From NCBI GenBank assembly GCA_017997515.1, contig JAGOEY010000139.1:1-5415 (forward strand): 5,415 bases of DNA. The letters are read 5' to 3'. Of this stretch, positions 1-5,415 are shown in pieces (the stretch's first letter is position 1; each line of letters starts with the position of its first letter). The position numbers were made by a program, and so were the translations under genes. This DNA comes from Burkholderiaceae bacterium. GTDB lineage: Bacteria > Pseudomonadota > Gammaproteobacteria > Burkholderiales > Burkholderiaceae. The notes under the pieces were generated by a model. That model was not told where the DNA came from. It worked only from the letters and a program-made list of their open reading frames with translations, and searched no databases.

Positions 1-57
1 GCCATGCAGGCCGCTTGCCAGCGCGCCGATGAACTGGGCAACGAGTTTGGCGGTTGA
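1..57 (+). CDS. 3' end of an unidentified plus-strand gene (partial)
   Basis: Frame 1 is open from the window edge to a TGA at 55-57 and encodes 18 residues ending in RADELGNEFGG. Thirteen of the 18 codons end in G or C, which fits coding sequence in this GC-rich genome. The gene would converge on the VWA gene ending at 155, with 97 bases between them. The fragment is too short to identify. The opposite strand is also open across these bases, but I see no good start for it. I infer a gene tail mainly from codon bias and the stop position. Confidence 0.45.
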   Translation, partial: AMQAACQRADELGNEFGG

Positions 58-72
58 CGCACTGAACCTTTA

Positions 73-134
73 AGCAAAATGAGCCGCCAGCGCTTATCCA
101 GAAAGCGCAAGCAGCTATATTTTCTATAGCAAAT
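73..134. repeat. Intergenic palindromic repeat with two hairpins
   Basis: The gap between the two convergent genes contains two perfect inverted repeats. GCGCTT (90-95) pairs with AAGCGC (103-108) around a 7-base loop. GCTATA (114-119) pairs with TATAGC (125-130) around TTTTC. The arrangement (AGCGCTTATCC, then AAGCGCAAGCAGCTAT, then an AT-rich palindrome) resembles a short repeat that I recall as common between genes in Comamonadaceae genomes; this is recollection, not a search. No long T tract follows either hairpin, so it is not a classic intrinsic terminator, but it could end or protect transcripts from both converging genes. The rest of 58-154 shows nothing else. Confidence 0.55.
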
Positions 135-154
135 TCAGCCTGTACACCCCACCC

Positions 155-904
155 TCAGGCGTGGATTTTCTTCAACCAGGCCACCAGCTCTTTGCTGATG
201 AGCGCCTGGTTGATGGCATCGTCGGGCTGCTGCACCCACTGGCGCACGCGGTTCACCGCTGTGAAGCCTACGTTGTCAAACCGATCCCCCAAGCCCTGGA
301 TGTAAGGGAACTTGGCCGACTGGTTGCTCACCCCCAGAAAGTGAAAGTACACGCCATCGCCCCGCGCTTGCGAGGCCTTGAGCAGCTCGGTGGTTCGGGC
401 TTCGTCGGCGCTTTCGCCATCGGTCACAAAAAAGATCAGCGTCTGGCGGGGGGTGGCTGCAGGTGCCGGGGCCGCACCGCCGCCAAACAGGCGACCCAGG
501 AAGCCCTTGGGCTTGTCGGCGGCCATCCAGCCAAAATCGGTCAGCACACGCTCGAGCACGTACGAGTAGTCCGTGGCGCCGTTGTAGCCGGGGCAGTCGA
601 TGATCTCGCGCTGCACATAACCGTCATAGTTCTTGGCGCTCACATCGGCGGCGTGGTGCACGTTGCGGGGGCCATTGGAGAAGGTGTAGACCTCCATCTT
701 CTGGTCGGGGTCGAACAGGGCGGCCCAAGGAATCAGGCGCGTGAGCAAGTCGTTGGTCACGCCCTCGCGGTGCTCGTCGTCAAACGATCCTGACACATCC
801 ATCACAAAAGCCACGTTCACCTGGGGCGTTTCGCTCACCCCCGCTTTGGCTAGGTTCAACACCAGGGCTTGTTGTGATTTGTTCAGGTCCAGGGTCAATG
901 CCAT
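155..904 (-). CDS. VWA-domain protein, TerF/TerY-like
   Basis: This is a 249-residue von Willebrand factor A protein of the kind found in tellurite-resistance (ter) stress clusters, probably cytoplasmic because no signal peptide or membrane segment is visible. The metal-ion-dependent adhesion site is complete: D36-V-S-G-S40 after a hydrophobic strand, T111 in the segment GATDY, and D162 in FFVTDGE. Such domains bind a divalent metal and mediate protein-protein contacts. The first 22 residues (ending LVLNLAKAG) resemble the N-terminal strand of TerD proteins, suggesting a shortened TerF arrangement. A Gly/Ala/Pro-rich insert with GFLGRLFGGG lies at about residues 129-154. The ATG at 902-904 has GGAA 8 bases upstream (913-916). 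It is the last gene of the minus-strand run, 56 bases after the TelA-like gene. The family call is firm; the exact role is unknown. Confidence 0.85.
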   Translation of the reverse strand: MALTLDLNKSQQALVLNLAKAGVSETPQVNVAFVMDVSGSFDDEHREGVTNDLLTRLIPWAALFDPDQKMEVYTFSNGPRNVHHAADVSAKNYDGYVQREIIDCPGYNGATDYSYVLERVLTDFGWMAADKPKGFLGRLFGGGAAPAPAATPRQTLIFFVTDGESADEARTTELLKASQARGDGVYFHFLGVSNQSAKFPYIQGLGDRFDNVGFTAVNRVRQWVQQPDDAINQALISKELVAWLKKIHA

Positions 905-960
905 GTTGTGCGTTCCAAAAGTTGAAAGAAAGGGGTTAAAAAGGGGCTATCCGACACAGC

Positions 961-2127
961 TCAGGCGCCATGCAGTCGGCCCAACAGGGCTTGAAGCTGC
1001 TGCGCCAGGGCGTAGCGTTCGGTGTCGTTCATGTCTGTGATCTGGCGGGCCTGGGTGGCCAGCGCCACTTGCTCCATCCAGGCAGGCAACGCCAGCAGCA
1101 CGGTGTCCTGGATGCGGTGGATCAGGCCATCCAAGCTGTGTTGGCTGCCCTGGCGCAGCTGTAGCCCGCCCTGGATATGCACCACCGTCTGCGCCAGCGC
1201 GCTGGCCCGTTGCAGCAGCGCGTAGGCGCGCGGGTCCGCACCAGAATCAAGGGTATCGGCCAGCACATCAGCCACATAGTGCGCCGCCAGGCTCAGGGCC
1301 TCCAGGCGCACGGCCAGCGGGGCCAGTTCGCTGCACACGCCCTGCAAATCGGCCTGCAGGGTGCGCAGGGCGGGCAAGGCATCGGCCAGGTGCTGGCGCA
1401 GTTGCGCCAGCTCGCCCTGGCTGGATTGCAGCCGCTCGGCAGGCCCGGCGCTGCGCTTCCAGAACCGCAGCGGCGTCTTGGCCGGTGCCAACCATTCTTC
1501 GGCCATGTCCTGCAGCAACGCATGCAGCCGCGCGATGTGGCGCAGGCTGGTCTGCAGCGTGGTGGACTGGGTGATTTGCAGCGAGGCATCGACCAGCGCG
1601 CCATAGCGCTGCTGCGCCTCATCGCCCCAGCGGGCGGCCTGCGCGGTGCCGAGGGTATCGACGATGGTGGCCTGCAGCAGCTGCTGGGCTTGCTGCAACG
1701 CCTCGGGCGTGGCCGCTGCAAAGCGTTGGGCCAGCTCGGGCAGGCTGACTTGCACCCCCCGGCGGATGGTGCCCGGCACCACCGAGGGCGGGGCCTTGCG
1801 GGCAACTGCGGCAAGGCCCTCGGACACAGAGGACTGGGCAGCCGCCTGCCCCGGCGCCTGGGGGGATGCCGTTGTTGCAGCAGCGGCAATGGTGGTAACG
1901 ATGGTGGTTGCGGCAGGGGATTGGACGGCCCTGCTGGCAGGCGGCGCAGCAACAGCTGCAGGCACCACCGGGGGCGCAGTGGCAGATGCGCCCGGCCCAA
2001 TCACCGTAGCCCGCAGCGCCATGCCATTGCCCACCGCAGGCCTTGGCGCAGCGGCAGCGGCGGGCACGGTGCTGGCCTGCGGCGGTGCAGGCGTTTGAGG
2101 CGTGTGGGTGATGACTTTGGGCTTCAT
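961..2127 (-). CDS. Divergent, shortened TelA-like protein
   Basis: A generic annotation would probably be hypothetical protein (388 residues). Residues 1-125 are a low-complexity Ala/Pro/Thr/Val tail, probably disordered. The rest is predicted helical and matches the remembered TelA pattern piece by piece: WGDEAQQRYGALVDASL at 167-183 resembles the FG..AQ..L..F....L start of TelA, FWKR (222-225) sits at the position of the F-x-K-K-L-F linker, and SLDGLIHRIQDTVLLALPAW (331-350) followed by MEQVAL resembles the L..KIQ.SI.TTIPLWKNQ..LA signature. Only about 32 residues follow, so the C-terminal helical part found in full TelA seems absent. It lies between terD and the VWA gene, which fits a ter-type role. 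The ATG at 2127 is the first start after an in-frame stop but has no clear ribosome site; ATG at 2022 is an alternative. Confidence 0.6.
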   Translation of the reverse strand: MKPKVITHTPQTPAPPQASTVPAAAAAPRPAVGNGMALRATVIGPGASATAPPVVPAAVAAPPASRAVQSPAATTIVTTIAAAATTASPQAPGQAAAQSSVSEGLAAVARKAPPSVVPGTIRRGVQVSLPELAQRFAAATPEALQQAQQLLQATIVDTLGTAQAARWGDEAQQRYGALVDASLQITQSTTLQTSLRHIARLHALLQDMAEEWLAPAKTPLRFWKRSAGPAERLQSSQGELAQLRQHLADALPALRTLQADLQGVCSELAPLAVRLEALSLAAHYVADVLADTLDSGADPRAYALLQRASALAQTVVHIQGGLQLRQGSQHSLDGLIHRIQDTVLLALPAWMEQVALATQARQITDMNDTERYALAQQLQALLGRLHGA

Positions 2128-2191
2128 CCAGCAACAGGCAGTGGACGAGGCAGTGTTCGGTCAAAACCCCGACCCTGCGCCATCCATCCGA

Positions 2192-2803
2192 TCAGGAAAA
2201 GTGCGAGAGGATGAAGTTGAAATCGCCGTTGAAGCCGCTGCCTGCGGCCAGATAGTGCCAGCCGCTGCCGTCCAGCAGCAAGCTGCCCATCTGCACCGCG
2301 TTGAACTGCCCAAATTCGTTGGACAACTGGTACTCGCCCAGCACCAGGCCCTGGTCGTTCTTGATGCGGATACCAGCGCTTTTCACGGACGAAAAGTTGG
2401 CCCCGGCAGCGGCATGGATGGTCACAAACACCGGGATTTCATTGACGCCCGAAGGAATCCGGCTGCCGTCGATGGACAGCATCTCGTCCACGTCCTTTTG
2501 CAAACCCGAGCGAGCATCCCCTGAGTGGGTGATGCCTTGCTCAGGCGTGGAGAACGAGCCATCGGCATTGGTGACCAGCGTGCCCTGGGGGTTGGTTTTC
2601 TTGGCGTTGTAGGTGCTGAGCACCTGGTCAAAGCTGGTGACCTTGGCACCGGCGCCGCTGTTGGTGGCCAGCAGTGCGTGGGCGTCCAGGTCGTGGGCTG
2701 ATTCCCAGTACAACTCCACCGTGAAGCGGGCGGGTTTGGCCAGGTTCAACGACAGCTTGGGGGCGGTATCACCGGGCTTGGAGAGCTTGAGTTCGAGGGC
2801 CAT
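2192..2803 (-). CDS. terD: TerD-family stress protein
   Basis: This 203-residue protein covers a complete TerD/TerZ/CABP1-type beta-sandwich domain, close to the usual family length of about 190. Landmarks are the N-terminal strand LSLNLAK (17-23), the acidic D-L-D (38-40) after the second strand, HSGD (93-96), which starts the family's HSGDN-TG-GDDE-type stretch, the acidic DVDE (104-107) and a C-terminal GSGWHYLAAGSGF. Family members bind calcium through such acidic loops and are linked to tellurite, phage and membrane stress resistance. The consensus N after HSGD and the GDDE acidic string are altered here (HSGDA, KDVDE), so calcium affinity may differ. AAAGGAA at 2808-2814 is a good ribosome site 5 bases before the ATG. 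It follows the TelA gene by 28 bases, so co-transcription is likely. Confidence 0.88.
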   Translation of the reverse strand: MALELKLSKPGDTAPKLSLNLAKPARFTVELYWESAHDLDAHALLATNSGAGAKVTSFDQVLSTYNAKKTNPQGTLVTNADGSFSTPEQGITHSGDARSGLQKDVDEMLSIDGSRIPSGVNEIPVFVTIHAAAGANFSSVKSAGIRIKNDQGLVLGEYQLSNEFGQFNAVQMGSLLLDGSGWHYLAAGSGFNGDFNFILSHFS

Positions 2804-2807
2804 GGGG

Positions 2808-2814
2808 TTCCTTT
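2808..2814 (-). promoter_or_regulatory. Ribosome binding site of the TerD gene
   Basis: On the minus strand AAAGGAA precedes the ATG at 2801-2803 by only a few bases. It is the clearest Shine-Dalgarno sequence in the cluster and fixes the TerD start. By contrast, ubiA and both TelA-type genes have no obvious one. Confidence 0.6.
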
Positions 2815-2831
2815 GCGAAGGTCAGTGCTTA

Positions 2832-4070
2832 TCAATACTTGATCGGTTGGTCTGGGCGCAGCTGCTGGCCCACCGCCAGCATGTCCTGGCGGGCCTGGGC
2901 AAACATCTCGCGGGCCTGGGCAAACTTCTGCTGGTTGTCGGCACGGGCTTGCTCTACCACGCCCACCAGCTGCGCGGTGTCGGCCACGATGGCCTGCAGC
3001 TGCTGCGCCTGGGCCAGGCGGTTGTCGCCGGGCGCGTTGGCGGCCTTGGTGACCACGTCTTTCATCAAGGCCGAGCGCACGCCCGCCAGGTTCTGGTCCA
3101 GCGCCGCGCCCTGGTCGGCCAGTTGCTGCACCGACTGGGTGACCAACGCGCCGTGCAGCGTGAGCAGCGTCATCTTGATGCTGGCAAAGCGGCTGGAGGC
3201 GGTGGTGGTGGTCTCTTGCAGTGTGGCAATGGCAGCGTTTTGCAGTTGCCGGATCACCAGTTGATCCGCAGGCAGGCGGCTGAGCGTGCCTTCCAGCGCC
3301 AGCGCCCGCGATTCGAGCGCCTGCAGCTTGTCCTTGAGTTCGGTGACATGGGCCGTGTCTTGCGGGTTGCCGGGCTGGGCGCTCTGCTCAGCCTGCGCCA
3401 CCTGCTCACGCGCCCGCGCCAGCAACAACGACAGGAAGGCCACGACCACAACGAAATCGCTGTAGCGGTCGCGGTAGGACTCCTTGAGCTGCTCCAGCGC
3501 CCGGATTTCGGTGTCCAGCTTGTGCTGCTCCTGGCGCAACTCGCTGTCCATCTTTTGCACCACATCGACCAGCGTCTTGGTCTTGCCCAAGGCGATGCGA
3601 CGGGTTTCTTCCCACACCTCGGCCAGTGCCTTGGCAGCCGCCGCCTTGTTGAACAGGCTGCCAATGCGCGAGAGCAAGGTGGGCTCGGGGTTCAGGATGC
3701 GCTGCGCCAGCGCGGGCAGGTCTTCCTTGTCTACCGCCTCTTTCAGGTTCGCGATCAGCTTGAAAATCTGCGGGTTGTTGCCCTGTTCGATGCGCGAGAG
3801 AAAGCCATCGAGCGTGCGGTGCAGGGCCGTTTCCACATCACCGCCCAGAGTGACGATTTCGCGGGTGGGCAGGGTCAGAAAGTCCACCTGCGCCAGGTTT
3901 TGCTGCGCCAACTGCATCTGATCTTCCCGCAGGGTGACAGGGAAGTGCGCAGGCAAGGCCGCCACCGCCAACACGGCAGGTTGCGCCACCACGGCGTCCA
4001 GCACAGCGGGCTGCGGCACCAGGGGGCTGCCGCCAATCACGGTCACGGTCCGGGGAGAAGGGGGGGTCAT
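2832..4070 (-). CDS. TelA-family (toxic anion resistance) protein
   Basis: This 412-residue, largely helical protein is close to the usual TelA length of about 380-400. TelA/KlaA proteins are linked to tellurite and cell-envelope stress resistance and travel with TerD genes; their biochemistry is poorly known. After a Pro/Val/Ala-rich N-terminus (1-45), LGGDVETALHRTLDGFLSRI (75-94) fits the family's FG..A...L..F.D.IL start, SRIGSLFNK (134-142) fits the F..LF linker, and a helix with acidic and Gln-rich character follows (150-203). RLPADQLVIRQLQNAAIATL (265-284) fits the Q..P.IR.IQ.NN..L signature. The hydrophobic run at 204-218 sits where the family has a buried helix and need not cross the membrane. 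The frame is open further upstream into ubiA, but ATG 4068-4070 is the first start after the ubiA stop, 31 bases on. No strong ribosome site is seen. A run of seven C follows the start codon. Confidence 0.75.
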   Translation of the reverse strand: MTPPSPRTVTVIGGSPLVPQPAVLDAVVAQPAVLAVAALPAHFPVTLREDQMQLAQQNLAQVDFLTLPTREIVTLGGDVETALHRTLDGFLSRIEQGNNPQIFKLIANLKEAVDKEDLPALAQRILNPEPTLLSRIGSLFNKAAAAKALAEVWEETRRIALGKTKTLVDVVQKMDSELRQEQHKLDTEIRALEQLKESYRDRYSDFVVVVAFLSLLLARAREQVAQAEQSAQPGNPQDTAHVTELKDKLQALESRALALEGTLSRLPADQLVIRQLQNAAIATLQETTTTASSRFASIKMTLLTLHGALVTQSVQQLADQGAALDQNLAGVRSALMKDVVTKAANAPGDNRLAQAQQLQAIVADTAQLVGVVEQARADNQQKFAQAREMFAQARQDMLAVGQQLRPDQPIKY

Positions 4071-4101
4071 GCGCGTCTGTGGTTGCGAAGGGGTGGCCAG
4101 T

Positions 4102-4989
4102 TTACTGGCGCCACAGGTAGCTGGCGGCAATGCCAGCGAACACGGTGGCCCCCAACCAGTGATTAATTCGAAACGCTTTGAAACAGCCTTCACGGGTACG
4201 GGTACGGATGAGCGTGAAGTGCCACACGGCTTGGGCAATGGCTACAGCCATTGCTACATAAAAAATAGCACCCAGCGCTTTATCCATGAGCGCTACAGCC
4301 CAAATTCCTATAAAAAGCAGATAGAACAGAACAATACCCGCCACATCGAAGCGCCCCAGGGTGATGGCCGAGGTCTTGATGCCGATCTTGAGGTCGTCGT
4401 CCCGGTCCACCATGGCGTATTCGGTGTCGTAGGCCAGCACCCAGAACAGGTTGCCCAGCCACATCCACCAGGCCACGGCAGGCACGCTGCCCTGCACGGC
4501 GGCAAAGGCGATGACGATGCCAAAGTTGAACGCAATGCCCAGCACCGCCTGCGGCATGGCAATGATGCGCTTGGTGAATGGGTAGGCAATGGCCACCAGC
4601 ACGGCGGGCACGGACCAGAGGATGGCTGCGGTTTTGGTGGTGAGCACCAGGCCAAACGACACCAGCGCCAGCACTGCGCCGAGGCCCAGCGCCTCCTTCA
4701 CGCTCACGGCGCCCGTGGTCACAGGCCGCTGCGCGGTGCGCTTGACGTGCTTGTCAAAGTCACGGTCGGCCACATCGTTCACGCAGCAGCCCGCGCTGCG
4801 CATCAGGATGGTGCCCAGCACAAACACCACCAGCAAGTGCCAGCCCGGAAACCCATCGGCCGCAATCCACAGCGCGCTCAGCGTGGGCCACAGACACACC
4901 AGCCAGCCCGCAGGGCGGTCCCAGCGGATCAGGTCGAGGTAGAGCGAAAAACGGCTGCGGGGCGTGGGGGGGGTGACGGTGGCGGTCAT
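4102..4989 (-). CDS. ubiA: 4-hydroxybenzoate polyprenyltransferase
   Basis: UbiA attaches a polyprenyl (octaprenyl-type) chain to 4-hydroxybenzoate, an early step of ubiquinone synthesis, in the cytoplasmic membrane. The 295 residues match the usual length (E. coli about 290). Both aspartate-rich, Mg-diphosphate binding motifs are intact: N71-D72-x-x-D75-x-x-x-D79 within [17 protein letters not shown], followed by VKRTAQRP, and D188-T-E-Y-A-M-V-D195-R-D-D-D before KIGIKT. Several hydrophobic helices flank them, and the end CFKAF-INHWLG is family-typical. The frame is open back to 5091, but that would overlap the Dps gene and the terminator, and the ATG at 4987-4989 aligns with E. coli UbiA. 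No clear ribosome site is seen and the start lies in a hairpin. Residues 230-244 are encoded by a repeat-like sequence. It follows the dps terminator and leads into the ter-type genes. Confidence 0.95.
   Translation of the reverse strand: MTATVTPPTPRSRFSLYLDLIRWDRPAGWLVCLWPTLSALWIAADGFPGWHLLVVFVLGTILMRSAGCCVNDVADRDFDKHVKRTAQRPVTTGAVSVKEALGLGAVLALVSFGLVLTTKTAAILWSVPAVLVAIAYPFTKRIIAMPQAVLGIAFNFGIVIAFAAVQGSVPAVAWWMWLGNLFWVLAYDTEYAMVDRDDDLKIGIKTSAITLGRFDVAGIVLFYLLFIGIWAVALMDKALGAIFYVAMAVAIAQAVWHFTLIRTRTREGCFKAFRINHWLGATVFAGIAASYLWRQ
4258..4300. repeat. Repeat-like sequence inside ubiA
   Basis: The plus-strand string at 4272-4286 matches the core of the intergenic repeat at 87-100 apart from one extra T (CCAGCGCTTTATCCA against CCAGCGCTTATCCA). 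As in that repeat, it forms an inverted repeat: AGCGCT at 4274-4279 and again at 4289-4294. An AT-rich stretch (TACATAAAAAATAGC) abuts it. It is in frame and encodes UbiA residues of about 230-244, in a helix-loop region before the conserved CFKAF end. It may be a degenerate repeat copy absorbed by the gene, or chance similarity. Confidence 0.35.
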
Positions 4990-5010
4990 GGGGCGGGATT
5001 TTCGCCCATG
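4987..5010 (-). promoter_or_regulatory. Hairpin enclosing the ubiA start codon
   Basis: On the minus strand CATGGGCG (5010-5003) can pair with CGCCCCATG (4995-4987), leaving one unpaired base in the second arm and a short A-rich loop. The ubiA ATG lies in the second arm, so folding could limit ribosome access. The ATG in the first arm opens a 7-codon frame (MGENPAP) whose TGA overlaps the ubiA ATG. No Shine-Dalgarno sequence is evident for either start. The structure is visible; a regulatory role is inference. Confidence 0.35.
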
Positions 5011-5025
5011 CCCAGCGCGGATATG

Positions 5026-5057
5026 AAAAACGCCCGGGGCCTTTCGGCCACCGGGCG
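5026..5057 (-). terminator. Intrinsic terminator of the dps gene
   Basis: Read on the minus strand, CGCCCGG pairs with CCGGGCG and GGCC with GGCC around a GAAA tetraloop. This gives an 11-base-pair GC-rich stem with one bulged T, followed directly by TTTTT (5030-5026). It begins 23 bases after the dps stop codon. On the plus strand no T tract follows, so it acts in one direction only. It separates dps from ubiA, implying that ubiA has its own promoter in about 4990-5030 or depends on read-through. I could not pick out a convincing promoter. Confidence 0.9.
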
Positions 5058-5080
5058 CTGACGTCAAAAAGGTGCGAACC

Positions 5081-5415
5081 TTACTCTTCAAGCAGCGAAC
5101 GCAGCATCCACGCCGTTTGCTCGTGCACCGTCAGGCGCTGGGTCAGCAGGTCGGCCGTGGGCTCGTCGCTGGCCTTGTCGGCCAGAGGGAACAGGCTGCG
5201 AGCGGTGCGGGCCACGGCCTCGTGGCCTTCCACCAGCACGCGCACCATGTCCAGTGCCTTGGGCGGCTTGGCGGGTGCGTCGGGCACGGTGGCCAGCTTG
5301 CCAAACTCGGCATACGAGCCCGGCGCCACATGGCCCAGCGAGCGGATGCGCTCGGCGATCGGGTCGACCGCGTTCCACAGCTCGGTGTACTGCGCCATGA
5401 ACATGGTGTGCAGCG
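5081..5415 (-). CDS. dps: Dps/ferritin-like stress protein (N-terminus outside window)
   Basis: Dps proteins form 12-subunit cages that oxidise and store iron, and often bind DNA, protecting cells in stationary phase and oxidative stress. The frame is open past the right edge, so the ATG at 5402-5404 is internal. The visible part starts [13 protein letters not shown] and covers about 110 residues, roughly the last two thirds of the family's usual length. The His of LH and the D-x-x-x-E of [13 protein letters not shown], 15 residues later, match ferroxidase ligands. The acidic residue expected 4 positions after the His (D67 in E. coli Dps, Glu in many others) is Met here. The C-terminus, with [23 protein letters not shown], is typical. 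The gene ends in TAA and is followed by an intrinsic terminator. The first His ligand lies outside the window. Confidence 0.92.
   Translation of the reverse strand, partial: LHTMFMAQYTELWNAVDPIAERIRSLGHVAPGSYAEFGKLATVPDAPAKPPKALDMVRVLVEGHEAVARTARSLFPLADKASDEPTADLLTQRLTVHEQTAWMLRSLLEE

Noticed and set aside
929..946. Repeated AAAGGGG in the gap before the VWA gene
   Set aside because: On the coding strand it reads CCCCTTT, so it is not a ribosome site, and no hairpin with a T tract is formed. It appears to be simple composition.
1177..2214. 345-codon open frame on the plus strand, opposite the TelA-like gene
   Set aside because: It is Gly/Arg/Gln-rich low-complexity translation with no recognisable motif. 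The minus-strand frame fits the operon and the TelA pattern.
3417..3461. Hydrophobic run in the TelA protein as a membrane helix
   Set aside because: It is about 15 residues long with charged residues close by (YSDF before, RARE after) and falls where TelA proteins have a buried helix. It is not supported as a transmembrane segment.
2613..4166. 517-codon open frame on the plus strand, opposite the TelA gene
   Set aside because: It is an antisense shadow in GC-rich DNA: His/Gln/Arg/Gly/Leu-rich without domains, while the minus strand encodes a TelA-type protein with the correct landmarks.
4071..4238. 56-codon N-terminal extension of the TelA gene into ubiA
   Set aside because: It would overlap the conserved 3' end of ubiA in another frame, and its residues (Cys/Pro/Ser-rich) lack family resemblance.
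3934..5061. 375-codon open frame on the plus strand across ubiA and the dps terminator
   Set aside because: It is antisense to ubiA, whose motifs are unambiguous, and it runs through the terminator hairpin. The product is His/Gly/Gln-rich without a domain.
5059..5066. TGACGTCA palindrome after dps as an operator
   Set aside because: It is a single 8-base palindrome between the dps stop and the terminator stem, with no promoter elements around it. It is expected by chance.
4990..5091. 34-codon N-terminal extension of ubiA
   Set aside because: It would overlap the dps stop region and translate the terminator hairpin. The start at 4989 gives the family's usual N-terminus.

Overview
The window looks like chromosomal DNA from a GC-rich betaproteobacterium, most likely of the Comamonadaceae (Acidovorax and relatives). 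This is inferred from the strong G/C bias at third codon positions, the Dps-then-UbiA gene order, and an intergenic palindromic repeat of a kind I recall from that family. No database search was possible.

Nearly all genes are on the minus strand, so the order of transcription runs from the right end to the left. It starts with the 3' part of a Dps-type ferritin (5081-5415), closed by a good intrinsic terminator (5026-5057). Next come ubiA (4102-4989, ubiquinone biosynthesis) and then four genes with gaps of 28 to 64 bases: a TelA-family protein (2832-4070), a TerD-family protein (2192-2803), a 388-residue protein that looks like a second, shortened TelA relative (961-2127), and a von Willebrand factor A protein of the TerF/TerY type (155-904). 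At the left edge is the last 18 codons of a convergent plus-strand gene (1-57). The convergent gap (58-154) holds a two-hairpin repeat.

The four genes after ubiA form a compact relative of the tellurite-resistance (ter) stress module: a TerD calcium-binding-type protein, a metal-ion-dependent VWA adhesion module and two helical TelA-type proteins. TerC, TerB and the ATP-grasp/phosphoribosyltransferase genes often seen with ter systems are absent here. The cluster cannot extend beyond 155 on the left, because the next gene is convergent, and ubiA lies on its right. The four proteins probably act together at or near the membrane in a stress response. The substrate or trigger cannot be read from the sequence.

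The points most worth a second look are the unannotated-looking TelA-like protein at 961-2127, short N-terminal motifs shared between cluster members, and a repeat-like sequence embedded in frame in ubiA.
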